Below the pieces are notes generated by a model that ran no database searches, was not told where the DNA came from, and worked only from the letters and a program-made list of their open reading frames with translations. Shown piece after piece: positions 1 through 6,715 of a stretch of DNA of 17,150 nucleotides. How positions within the stretch are numbered: position 1 is the stretch's first letter; the number at the start of each line of letters is the position of its first letter. The position numbers and the translations under genes were made by a program. Origin of the DNA: Candidatus Methanoperedens sp. (GTDB lineage: Archaea > Halobacteriota > Methanosarcinia > Methanosarcinales > Methanoperedenaceae); assembly GCA_023249275.1 (NCBI GenBank), contig JAHFCV010000026.1, forward strand, positions 1 through 17,150. The letters run 5' to 3'.

Positions 1-787
1 AACCTTCTTCATTGACGGCGCAGGACGATATCGCTTCCAGCGATTCTACTTTGCTTTTTATTAACTGATAATTTCCGGGTATGCTTGTTATCTGGATGGC
101 ACGCTCGCCAGCAGCGTTCTTTAGCTCCCCGGGTTTTCCTTCGACAACGATTTTGCCCCTGTTCATAATCAATATCCTGTCGCAGAGCAAGTCCGCCTCT
201 TCCATATAATGGGTGGTGATAAGGATCGTTGTGCCTTCCCTGTTTACGCCCCTGATGGTGTCCCATAAGGCTTTCCGTGATACGGGGTCAAGCCCCACGC
301 TGGGCTCATCAAGAATCAGCGTCTCGGGTTTATGGATAAGCGCGCAGGCGATATTCAACCTGGTCTTCATGCCTCCTGACAGTGTGCCTGCAAAGCTTTC
401 GCTCTTTTCTGAAAGATGCAGCATATCCAGTATCTTATGGCTCCTTTTCTTAATTTCAATAACCGGGACTCCGTATAATGAACCGAAATACAGGAGGTTC
501 TCATTTACGGTAAGCTCGTCATAGAAACTGTTTTCCTGCGGGACAACCCCGATAATGGAAAGTACTTCTTTCTTATCAGAAACTACGTCAAGACCTGATA
601 TGTAGGCATGACCCCCTGATGGTCTTGCCTGGCAGGAAAGCACCTTGATTAACGTCGATTTGCCGGCTCCGTTGGGTCCAAGCAGCCCGAATATTGTTCC
701 CTTTTCAATAGTGAGGGAGACATTATCCAGGGCTTTGAAGTCCCCGTAATTTTTTGACAGGGAGCGTATTTCTATTATCGGTTCCAT
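1..787 (-). CDS. ABC transporter ATP-binding protein (ABC-2/drug-export type), C-terminus cut by window edge
   Basis: Reading the minus strand from ATG at 787 gives 262 complete codons with no stop before the window edge, so only the C-terminal part is missing. The nucleotide-binding domain is complete. Walker A GPNGAGKST is at residues 37-45, signature LSGGM at 136-140, Walker B LILDEP at 157-162, and the switch histidine is H203 in TTHYMEEAD. The order and the GLLGPNGAGKST context are those of the CcmA/DrrA/NatA group, which energises ABC-2 type exporters at the cytoplasmic membrane. The permease would be expected downstream, outside the window to the left, so the substrate cannot be told. 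No strong ribosome-binding site precedes the ATG; a short-leader or leaderless transcript is possible. The family assignment is very secure. Confidence 0.93.
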   Translation of the reverse strand, partial: MEPIIEIRSLSKNYGDFKALDNVSLTIEKGTIFGLLGPNGAGKSTLIKVLSCQARPSGGHAYISGLDVVSDKKEVLSIIGVVPQENSFYDELTVNENLLYFGSLYGVPVIEIKKRSHKILDMLHLSEKSESFAGTLSGGMKTRLNIACALIHKPETLILDEPSVGLDPVSRKALWDTIRGVNREGTTILITTHYMEEADLLCDRILIMNRGKIVVEGKPGELKNAAGERAIQITSIPGNYQLIKSKVESLEAISSCAVNEEG

Positions 788-1033
788 GACTAACTCAAAA
801 TTTTTCTAAAACCCAATGGCTGGGCATCATCATTTTAAAAGAATATATCATGCTTACTATTTAAAACTTTTTTATCGGATGTTTTTTCCATTCCTCATGA
901 TTCATACGTGGGCTTTTCTCGTAGCTTAGAATGGGATCTTGTGATATAAATTGGAAGCTTTTTTAAAGAAAGAAGGCACATTATAATCAATGGCAGGAGT
1001 TAATCTGATATACTCTCTATTTAAGAGCCAGAT

Positions 1034-1285
1034 CTAAGGTAAAAACGCTATACCTAGGACATGAAGCAGCATTATAAGGATTGCACCAAGAATTCCCCCC
1101 AGTGCGCAAATCAATATCACCGTAGCGGTATAAGCAATATCTAATTTAAAAATGATGTTGCCTATAGCAAGAATAATGAGGCCCAGTATTGAATTTACAA
1201 TCAGGTACTTTGCAGCCTTCAAAACAATATATACAGCAATCACAGCTATAATCACCAAAAATAAGATTGTTGTTTCGATTGTCAT
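1034..1285 (-). CDS. BofA-family small membrane protein
   Basis: An 83-residue, almost entirely hydrophobic protein with three probable membrane segments. The central stretch around LKAAKYLIVNSILGLI resembles the conserved core of the pro-sigmaK processing inhibitor BofA family, which is widespread in euryarchaea despite the absence of sigma factors there. Its archaeal role is unknown. I start at ATG 1285; a TTG codon directly upstream (1288) would add one residue but has nothing to recommend it. An AT-rich element at 1303-1310 lies at the right distance for a TATA box of a leaderless transcript. It stands alone, between two genes read in different directions. The family call rests on recognition of the motif pattern and is moderately sure. 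Confidence 0.7.
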   Translation of the reverse strand: MTIETTILFLVIIAVIAVYIVLKAAKYLIVNSILGLIILAIGNIIFKLDIAYTATVILICALGGILGAILIMLLHVLGIAFLP

Positions 1286-1287
1286 CA

Positions 1288-1434
1288 ATGTTAAGAAGAA
1301 ACTTATATTTATTAAGCATTTTGGTTCCTCTAATTTATGGGTTAATCCATGTGCTACTGGTAATTGCCATTATTGTGATACTGGTTAGAATAATACTGTA
1401 CTCGCAGCAGCATATTTCTTCTATCTGGCCTTAA
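1288..1434 (+). CDS. possible membrane miniprotein (doubtful)
   Basis: An open frame of 48 codons runs from ATG 1288 to TAA 1432-1434. It encodes a basic N-terminus, one long hydrophobic helix (around LLVIAIIVILVRIILY) and a short polar tail, a composition like that of single-pass archaeal miniproteins. Against it: the ATG lies inside the bofA promoter region, no ribosome-binding site is visible, and no relative is recognised. A shorter version from TTG 1321 or GTG 1351 would sit better with an AT-rich element at 1301-1313. I list it as a possibility only. Confidence 0.2.
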   Translation: MLRRNLYLLSILVPLIYGLIHVLLVIAIIVILVRIILYSQQHISSIWP

Positions 1435-1469
1435 AATAAACTTAAATCGTGATATTTCTGGTAAAACCA

Positions 1470-1476
1470 TTTAAAG
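1470..1476 (+). promoter_or_regulatory. putative TATA box of guaA subunit B
   Basis: TTTAAAG lies about 27 bases upstream of the ATG at 1500, the distance expected between an archaeal TATA box and a start site that coincides with the start codon. Inference from spacing and composition only. Confidence 0.35.
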
Positions 1477-1499
1477 AATGAACAATATTTAAGTGTCCA

Positions 1500-2414
1500 A
1501 TGGTAAAAGTTGATAAATTCATTGCTGAGAGCATCCAGAAAATTAAAAAAGACATTAAAGGCAGGGCAATAATAGCGCTCTCCGGAGGAGTTGACAGCTC
1601 GGTCTGCGCTGTGCTTGCGCACAGGGCGATTGGAGAGCTGCTTACGCCTATTTACATCGACACAGGACTCATGCGAAAAGGAGAAACCGACAGGATAAAG
1701 AAAATCTTTGCAGATATGAACCTTCAGGTCGTCGATGGGAAGGAGAATTTCCTGAGAGCCTTGAAAGGACAGACAGACCCTGAGAAAAAAAGGAAAGCAG
1801 TGGGCGAGGCTTTTATCCGGGAATTTGAAAAAGAAGCCAGAAAACTGGGCGCGAGGTACCTTATCCAGGGAACCATATACCCTGACAGGATAGAGTCAGA
1901 AGGAGGGATTAAGAGCCACCATAATGTCGGAGGTCTCCCTTCGGTTATCGATTTTGAGGGGATAATCGAGCCCATAGCTGACCTCTATAAGGATGAGGTG
2001 CGAGAGGTGGCAAGGGCGCTGGGTTTGCCGAGAGAGATTTCAGACAGGATGCCCTTCCCGGGTCCGGGTCTTTCAGTCAGGATAATAGGTGAAGTAACCG
2101 AAGAAAAGCTGGAAGTGGTGAGGGCGGCGAATGCAATCGTTGAGGAGGAGCTGGTGGAACAATACCGACCATGGCAGACATTTGCCGCGCTGCTTGAAAA
2201 AGGCACTGGGGTAAAAGGCGATATACGGGTGCACGGATGGATAATAGCAGTACGCGCCGTGAGTTCAAGGGACGGCATGACCGCAGAGGCGATGGAACTG
2301 CCATGGGATACGCTTCGGAAAATCGAATCCCGCATCACGAGCGAGATACCCAATGTATCGCGGGTGCTTTACGACCTGACGCCAAAACCGCCTGCAACGA
2401 TAGAGTTTGAGTAA
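1500..2414 (+). CDS. guaAB: GMP synthase (glutamine-hydrolysing) subunit B, ATP-PPase
   Basis: A 304-residue protein that adenylates XMP and aminates it to GMP in purine synthesis. The N-type ATP pyrophosphatase P-loop SGGVDSS is at residues 28-34. The C-terminal dimerisation/XMP-binding part ends in the typical PPATIEFE motif. There is no glutamine amidotransferase domain; in archaea this is usually a separate gene (subunit A) that supplies ammonia, and it is not in this window. Length fits the archaeal stand-alone subunit. The ATG has no ribosome-binding site, but a TTTAAAG element at 1470-1476 is about 27 bases upstream, as expected for a leaderless transcript. The next gene, RaSEA, follows after 31 bases holding a palindrome, so the two may be co-transcribed. 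Confidence 0.95.
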   Translation: MVKVDKFIAESIQKIKKDIKGRAIIALSGGVDSSVCAVLAHRAIGELLTPIYIDTGLMRKGETDRIKKIFADMNLQVVDGKENFLRALKGQTDPEKKRKAVGEAFIREFEKEARKLGARYLIQGTIYPDRIESEGGIKSHHNVGGLPSVIDFEGIIEPIADLYKDEVREVARALGLPREISDRMPFPGPGLSVRIIGEVTEEKLEVVRAANAIVEEELVEQYRPWQTFAALLEKGTGVKGDIRVHGWIIAVRAVSSRDGMTAEAMELPWDTLRKIESRITSEIPNVSRVLYDLTPKPPATIEFE

Positions 2415-2434
2415 CCCCGCATTTAAATGCGGGG
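2415..2434. repeat. 20-bp perfect palindrome between guaA-B and RaSEA
   Basis: CCCCGCATTTAAATGCGGGG starts directly after the guaA-B stop codon and ends 11 bases before the RaSEA ATG. It can form an 8-bp stem with a 4-base loop in RNA, or serve as a dyad-symmetric protein site in DNA. No T-run follows, so it is not a standard archaeal terminator. The central TTTAAA is 21 bases from the RaSEA ATG, close to TATA-box distance, which makes an operator overlapping a promoter possible. Confidence 0.85.
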
Positions 2435-2445
2435 ACTGATAAGAA

Positions 2446-3471
2446 ATGTCACTTACAAAAGTCGTGCGGGACATCCGTACAAAACAGAAACTCAAATTCA
2501 ACCCGCCCGACATGCCAACAGCAGTCTGGACAGGTAAGGATTTGCTTGACGGAAAGCCCATAACTGCGCTCACCGTGATTTTCCAGACTTCGGGCTGCCG
2601 CTGGAATAACTGCACCATGTGCGGATACGTTTATGACAGCGCACAAAAACCTCCATCGCATGACGACCTGATGAAGCAGTTTGAGAATGCCATGTCGCGA
2701 TGTAAGGATGAAGATTTCATTTTGAAGATATTCACGTCGGGGAGCTTTCTTGATGACGGTGAGATAGATGCGGCGACCCGCAAAGAGATGCTCTCGCGCC
2801 TCGGGACTGATGACAGGGTGAAAAAAGTCATTGCAGAGACAAGACCCGAATATGTGACGAAGGAGAATATTTCAGAATCTGTCGCAGCCCTTGGTAAAAG
2901 ATTCGAGGTGGCTATGGGGCTTGAAACAAGTAACGATGTGATACGAAGGGACTGCATCAATAAGGGTTTTACGTTCTCGGATTTTGTCAGGGCAAGCGAG
3001 GCTGCAAAGAAAGAAGGCGCAACCGTGAAGGCTTACCTGATGCTTAAACCTCCTTTCATTCCAGAAGGCATAGCTATCAACGACATGATACAATCCATCA
3101 ACGACGCAGCGCCCTATGCGGGAACGATATCGGTCAACCTGTGCAATGTCCAGAAGGGCACGCTTGTGGATGAGATGTTCGAGCGCGGGGATTACCGCTC
3201 ACCATGGCTGTGGAGCGCCGTGGAAGTCCTGAAAAAAGGGAAGGATTCAAATCCCGATACCATCCTGATGTCAGACCCCGTGGGCGCAGGTTCGGCGCGC
3301 GGGCCTCACAACTGCGGGAAATGCGATAAGGATGCGGCAGAGGCGATTCGGGTTTTTTCGCAGACGCAGGATGCAGGGGTTTTTAATAACCTTGATTGCA
3401 AGTGCAGGGAGTTATGGAAAAAAGTGGTTGAGCTTGAGGAGTTTACGTTTGGCGCGCCGATTGTGAGATAG
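2446..3471 (+). CDS. raSEA: Archaeosine biosynthesis radical SAM protein RaSEA
   Basis: A 341-residue radical SAM enzyme. The iron-sulfur cysteines are C51, C56 and C59 in GCRWNNCTMCGY. An additional cysteine cluster near the C-terminus (CGKCDK, then DCKCRE) is typical of this family, formerly known only as an archaeal radical SAM family. RaSEA completes archaeosine at tRNA position 15: ArcS attaches lysine to the preQ0 base, and RaSEA cleaves the lysyl adduct to give the formamidine of archaeosine. ArcS and the archaeal Tgt are not in the window. The gene follows guaA-B by 31 bases containing a palindrome, so it may be co-transcribed or separately controlled there. A ribosome-binding site is weak. 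The family assignment is firm; the function rests on published work on the family. Confidence 0.92.
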   Translation: MSLTKVVRDIRTKQKLKFNPPDMPTAVWTGKDLLDGKPITALTVIFQTSGCRWNNCTMCGYVYDSAQKPPSHDDLMKQFENAMSRCKDEDFILKIFTSGSFLDDGEIDAATRKEMLSRLGTDDRVKKVIAETRPEYVTKENISESVAALGKRFEVAMGLETSNDVIRRDCINKGFTFSDFVRASEAAKKEGATVKAYLMLKPPFIPEGIAINDMIQSINDAAPYAGTISVNLCNVQKGTLVDEMFERGDYRSPWLWSAVEVLKKGKDSNPDTILMSDPVGAGSARGPHNCGKCDKDAAEAIRVFSQTQDAGVFNNLDCKCRELWKKVVELEEFTFGAPIVR

Positions 3472-3487
3472 ATGCCTTTAAGTACCT

Positions 3488-3496
3488 CATATATAC
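3488..3496 (+). promoter_or_regulatory. TATA box of the MazE/MazF-type pair
   Basis: CATATATAC lies about 31-39 bases before the chosen antitoxin ATG at 3527, placing transcription start near 3515-3520. That is downstream of the alternative ATG at 3506, which argues against that start. The same nine bases occur upstream of ftsZ at 8887-8895. Confidence 0.55.
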
Positions 3497-3526
3497 ATAC
3501 TAATAATGCGTCAATTAAGGTGTATT

Positions 3527-3754
3527 ATGAATACAGTCAGGGTTAATATAACATTGCCTTCAGAAATCGCAGAATTGTTGAAAGATGTGAAAAATAAATC
3601 CAGTTTTATAGCGGAAGCAATACGGGACAGGATAGAGCGGGAGAAGAAAGCATATCTTATAAGAGAATTAACCGAAGGCTATAAGGCAAGTAAACGTGAA
3701 GACAAACAGCTTACTGAAGATTGGGATGCAACTTCAGGAGACGGAATTGATTAA
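3527..3754 (+). CDS. Ribbon-helix-helix antitoxin, MazE-like
   Basis: A 75-residue protein. The N-terminal part (VRVNITLPSEIAELLKDV, then SSFIAEAIRDRIERE) has the strand-helix-helix pattern of ribbon-helix-helix DNA-binding antitoxins. The acidic C-terminal half (ending DWDATSGDGID) would wrap around the toxin. I start at ATG 3527 because AAGGTG at 3517-3522 is a good ribosome-binding site and the probable TATA box at 3488-3496 would start transcription after the alternative ATG at 3506. Its 3' end overlaps the toxin gene, the usual arrangement for translationally coupled toxin-antitoxin pairs, and the pair probably represses its own promoter. Pairing with a MazF-type toxin supports the call. 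Confidence 0.85.
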   Translation: MNTVRVNITLPSEIAELLKDVKNKSSFIAEAIRDRIEREKKAYLIRELTEGYKASKREDKQLTEDWDATSGDGID

Positions 3755-4085
3755 GAGGGGCGATATTTATTGGGTTAAACTCGATCCGATAGAGGGTTCA
3801 GAGATAGGAAAAATAAGACCTGCAGTTGTTATTTCAAACGACATTAACAATGAACTGGCGGATACGGTAACTATTGTTCCTATTACTTCAAACACAGGAA
3901 AGGTGTATCCTTTTGATGTTCTTATACGTAAAGGAACAGCAAATCTGACTGACGACTCCAAAATAAAGACAAACCAGATACGAACTGTGGATAAAAGGAG
4001 GTTAAAGGACATGATAGGAACAGTACCCCCAATCATTTTAGAAAAAATTGAGACTGCTTTGAAGATACACCTTGACTTCAAATAA
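3747..4085 (+). CDS. MazF/PemK-type endoribonuclease toxin
   Basis: A protein of the MazF/PemK family, sequence-specific mRNA endonucleases that stop growth when the antitoxin is degraded. The family hallmarks are KRGDIYWVKLDP at the N-terminus, GSEIGKIRPAVVISND, and TIVPITSN. I choose TTG 3747 as start: it gives MIKRGDIYWV, the usual family N-terminus, 112 residues (normal length), and has GGAG at 3737-3740 with six bases of spacing. The upstream ATG at 3726 would add seven residues without a clear ribosome-binding site, and ATG 3696 would extend far into the antitoxin gene. With the TTG start the overlap with the antitoxin is 8 bases. The family is certain; the start is open. Confidence 0.85.
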   Translation: MIKRGDIYWVKLDPIEGSEIGKIRPAVVISNDINNELADTVTIVPITSNTGKVYPFDVLIRKGTANLTDDSKIKTNQIRTVDKRRLKDMIGTVPPIILEKIETALKIHLDFK

Positions 4086-4148
4086 AAATTCACAATTTCT
4101 ACCATCGTCAGACATAACCATTAAGGCATCGAGCATATAATTACCATC

Positions 4149-4688
4149 ATGCAAATCCTCGTCCACGTCTGCTGTGCCCCCTGCTTCACATACCCGCATA
4201 AGCGGATGCTTGAGGAAGGACATGATGTGACAGCCCTGTTCTATAACCCGAACATCCATCCCTATACAGAATATAAGAACCGGATGCAGTCGCTTGAAAA
4301 ATATGCTGAAATAAAAGGAGCTAAAATAATATACAAGAACTACGACATGGAGAACTACCTTCGCGGCGCCGTGGCTGCCGATGAGAGATGCGAATTCTGC
4401 TATACATACAGGCTCGCAGAAGCTGCCAAAACCGCTGCTCAACTGGGATTTGACGCTTTCACCACAACCCTTCTTATCTCGCCGTACCAGAAGCATGAAC
4501 TGCTTGTAAAAGTCGGGGAAAAAACCGCTAATGATTACGGTATCGAGTTCTATTATGAGGATTTCAGGGAAGGGTATAAAGAATCGCGTGAAATTGCCAG
4601 GGCTCTTGAATTATACATGCAAAAATACTGCGGATGCATCTTCAGCGAAAAAGAGCGTTATTTAAAACAAAACGCCTTCTTTTTTTAG
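4149..4688 (+). CDS. queH: Epoxyqueuosine reductase QueH
   Basis: A 179-residue protein of the DUF208/QueH family, which performs the last step of queuosine synthesis, reducing epoxyqueuosine in tRNA to queuosine, as a non-homologous replacement for cobalamin-dependent QueG. The conserved metal-binding cysteines are all present: C8-C9 and C12 in HVCCAPC, C81 and C84 in RCEFCYTYRL, and C161 and C163 in KYCGCIFSE. The HPYTEYKNR segment and the SPYQKHE segment are also typical. Length matches the family. It is not next to queA-tgt (9.5 kb away) but is in the same window, so the pathway genes are loosely clustered. It stands alone as a transcription unit; no strong ribosome-binding site is seen. 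The assignment is firm. Confidence 0.92.
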   Translation: MQILVHVCCAPCFTYPHKRMLEEGHDVTALFYNPNIHPYTEYKNRMQSLEKYAEIKGAKIIYKNYDMENYLRGAVAADERCEFCYTYRLAEAAKTAAQLGFDAFTTTLLISPYQKHELLVKVGEKTANDYGIEFYYEDFREGYKESREIARALELYMQKYCGCIFSEKERYLKQNAFFF

Positions 4689-4693
4689 AGAGT

Positions 4694-4993
4694 TTATTGT
4701 TTTTTTCTGGACTTCAGGTAAAGAGCTATGCTGATAAAAATAATATCCAAAACTAAAACAGTACGAGACATATTCAGTATATCCCCCTGATTGAGGTCTT
4801 CTAGGCCAGCGTTTGGAAATATTGGTATGTTGTATATAAAAAATCTAAGCAACTCACGGATGCCTGCTTCGTATAGAAACTGAGAGACAAAGAACAGTGT
4901 CAGGTATAAAACGGTTATGAGGGCGGCTACTTTGGCGGAGATTTTGACTGCTTTTTTTACCGTCATGCTGCCTGCATCGTTGTGTTTGACCAT
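4694..4993 (-). CDS. Hypothetical membrane protein, two transmembrane helices
   Basis: A 99-residue protein with no recognised family. Predicted layout: a short basic N-terminus, helix 1 at about residues 19-43, an extracytoplasmic or cytoplasmic loop containing NIPIFPNAGLEDLNQGD, helix 2 at about 73-92, and a basic C-terminus (KSRKKQ), which would place both ends inside the cell. The start at ATG 4993 is the longest version; the second methionine (residue 10) is equally possible. It converges on queH with five bases between the stops. Coding likelihood rests on the clean membrane topology and lack of any competing frame. Confidence 0.6.
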   Translation of the reverse strand: MVKHNDAGSMTVKKAVKISAKVAALITVLYLTLFFVSQFLYEAGIRELLRFFIYNIPIFPNAGLEDLNQGDILNMSRTVLVLDIIFISIALYLKSRKKQ

Positions 4994-5129
4994 ATTACCA
5001 CCGATTGCTTTCTATTCGCGGAGGCGGTTAATAAGCATTTTCTTATAGTGTCAGTTTTTAAAAATTGCGCGCCTGAATACAATGCAGAACGTGGACGGGC
5101 TTAACTGCTGTCTTCGGGATAAATCCATC

Positions 5130-5449
5130 TCAATTAAGCTCCCAAGCTTTGCGAAATGCCTTTTTTATCTCACGGGCACTATGCACGACGGCAAGTATCT
5201 CAACATCCTCGCTGCCTTCTACAAGCCGGTAAACGATTCTGTAATTCTGGTAAACGACCTCTCTGAATCCATAACCTTCAAGCTCCGGAACTATGCGCCC
5301 GCAGCGAGAGGCATTTGCTCAAGTTTTGAGGTCGCACTGATAAGAGATTTTATGAAACGTGCAGCATATGTTTTTGAGTCTTTAGCAATATAATCATAAA
5401 TCGCCTGCAGATTGCTACCTGCCTTTTCTGTCCATTTTACTTTGCCCAT
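5130..5449 (-). pseudogene. RelE/ParE-family toxin, disrupted by a single frameshift
   Basis: From ATG 5449 the minus strand encodes MGKVKWTEKAGSNLQAIYDY and continues as a typical ParE/RelE toxin to about residue 48, then reaches TAG. Moving to the neighbouring frame near 5303-5312 restores the family sequence: CGRIVPELEGYGFREVVYQN, then a YRIVYR segment and a VHSAREIKKAF end, up to TGA at 5130-5132. The full span is 320 bases, one short of a multiple of three, so a single missing base explains everything; an added base would give MPLRCGRIVPEL, close to the family pattern. Family toxins inhibit gyrase or cleave mRNA. It overlaps the upstream antitoxin by 13 bases. This is either a genuinely inactivated toxin or a sequencing/assembly error; the sequence alone cannot decide. 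Confidence 0.82.
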
Positions 5450-5622
5450 TGCTCGACCCTGTCAAGAAGCTCCTCAGTGGTCAGCAGCTTTCCCTTCTCA
5501 GCATCCTTAAGTCCATCGAGAACCTGCGCAACAAAATTTATCTCGTACATGATGTCTTCTAATGAACTCTCATCAGGCAATCGTTTTATAGTTTCTATGG
5601 TTGCTTCTTTGAGCAGGGTCAT
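5437..5622 (-). CDS. Antitoxin of the RelE/ParE-type pair
   Basis: A 61-residue acidic protein (MTLLKEATIETIKRLPDESS to LDRVEQWAK). The SSLEDIMYEINFV segment and EELLDRVEQW tail are typical of short antitoxins that precede archaeal and cyanobacterial ParE/RelE toxins. No DNA-binding domain is obvious. Ribosome-binding site GAGGT (plus-strand 5630-5634) is seven bases before ATG 5622, and an AT-rich element at 5645-5652 could be its TATA box. The toxin start codon lies inside its last codons. It remains intact although its toxin is frameshifted, as expected if loss of the toxin is tolerated but loss of the antitoxin is not. Confidence 0.8.
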   Translation of the reverse strand: MTLLKEATIETIKRLPDESSLEDIMYEINFVAQVLDGLKDAEKGKLLTTEELLDRVEQWAK

Positions 5623-5788
5623 TATTGATACCTCAGTATTCTGAATTTTTAAAGTAAATTTATGTTTGCAGGTATATGAAGTTTGCCTGAATGTCAGCCA
5701 GAAACTTCATCGAGCCCTCTGTCAGTTCCAAGCAGTTTGGATAATGTATGCGTTTATATTTTACCATACTCCGGGCAAAAACCGCAGC

Positions 5789-5796
5789 TTTAATAC
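5789..5796 (+). promoter_or_regulatory. putative TATA box of the ATP-grasp ligase gene
   Basis: TTTAATAC is centred about 26 bases before the ATG at 5819, consistent with a leaderless transcript. There is no ribosome-binding site before that ATG. Confidence 0.4.
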
Positions 5797-5818
5797 GAAA
5801 TAACCCGTTTTTCATCCC

Positions 5819-6715
5819 ATGAAAGTACTGGTCGCTGAATACGCAGTGGGCGCAGGCGTGGATGAATACATGCTTGAAGGGAGGGCGATGCTTGGCACTC
5901 TCGTGCGGAGCTTTGTTTCATGCGGTCACGAGGTTTTCTATCCGACAGCGGGCGCGCGGCTCGGCGCAGGAAAGGCGGTAATGACGCGGGGATTCGAAGA
6001 GGCTCTCGAAAAAATATCAAAAAAATGCGATGCTGCGATTGTTATTGCGCCTGATGAAATGCTGGGAGACCTGACAGAAATAATAGAGGAGAATACAGCG
6101 AACCTCGGGTGCCCCTCAGATTCGGTGCGCCTGTGCGCAGATAAACTCGAATGTACGCGCATACTTGAGAGGGAAAAGCTCCCCGTGCCAGAGACCATAG
6201 GAAGCGGGGATTACAATGGCGATTTCGTGATAAAACCAAGATTCGGCTGCGCTTCCGAAGGAATCCATAAAAGTAAAAGAGGAACGTTAAAAGAAGGCTT
6301 TATTGCCACACGATTTATCGAGGGAGAACACTTAAGCGCCAGCGTGATAACGGGCAAAACACAGCTACACCTGACGGTTAACAAACAATTGATTGAGATA
6401 AACGACAGCATATCCTATAAAGGCGGGATGGTAGGGTATCGCTGCGGCAGGAACAATGAAATTATCGATGTCGCCAAAAAAACGGTAAAGGCGCTGGGAT
6501 GCCGGGGATACGCAGGCGTGGATATTGTGCTCGGGCATAAACCGTATGTAGTGGACGTAAATCCCAGACCGACGACATCCATCGTCGGGATAGCAAGAGT
6601 TCTGGATACTGAAATAGCAGACCTGATTCTAAAGTCAAAATCCAGGGAGCTTCCCAGTGAAGTAAGTGCGAAAGGCAGTTTCACCTTTAAAAAAGAAGAA
6701 CTATCCGGTCTTTAA
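5819..6715 (+). CDS. mfnD: ATP-grasp ligase, probable tyramine--L-glutamate ligase (methanofuran biosynthesis)
   Basis: A 298-residue ATP-grasp enzyme. It opens with MKVLVAEYAVGAGVDEYMLE, resembling the start of MfnD proteins, which join glutamate to tyramine on the way to the C1 carrier methanofuran. The ATP-binding strand FVIKPRFGCASEG is at 136-148 and the metal-binding VDVNPRPTTS at 246-255. A lone ATP-grasp protein of this length in a methanogen-like genome fits MfnD best, but other archaeal ATP-grasp ligases (amino-acid or peptide ligases) share these motifs, so the substrate is an inference. The 3' end overlaps the convergent flippase-like gene by 15 bases. The other methanofuran genes are not in the window. 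Confidence 0.65.
   Translation: MKVLVAEYAVGAGVDEYMLEGRAMLGTLVRSFVSCGHEVFYPTAGARLGAGKAVMTRGFEEALEKISKKCDAAIVIAPDEMLGDLTEIIEENTANLGCPSDSVRLCADKLECTRILEREKLPVPETIGSGDYNGDFVIKPRFGCASEGIHKSKRGTLKEGFIATRFIEGEHLSASVITGKTQLHLTVNKQLIEINDSISYKGGMVGYRCGRNNEIIDVAKKTVKALGCRGYAGVDIVLGHKPYVVDVNPRPTTSIVGIARVLDTEIADLILKSKSRELPSEVSAKGSFTFKKEELSGL

Noticed and set aside
213..524. 103-codon plus-strand open frame
   Set aside because: Antisense to the ABC ATPase, whose Walker and signature motifs prove the minus-strand reading.
1152..1388. 78-codon plus-strand open frame
   Set aside because: Mostly antisense to the BofA-family gene; ends in unrelated sequence and has no start signal.
2415..2434. Palindrome as transcription terminator of guaA-B
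   Set aside because: No T-run follows, unlike the two clear terminators at 10127-10158 and 11864-11900.
5082..5393. 103-codon plus-strand open frame
   Set aside because: It is the reverse-strand shadow of the RelE/ParE-like toxin, whose two frame segments clearly encode a known family.
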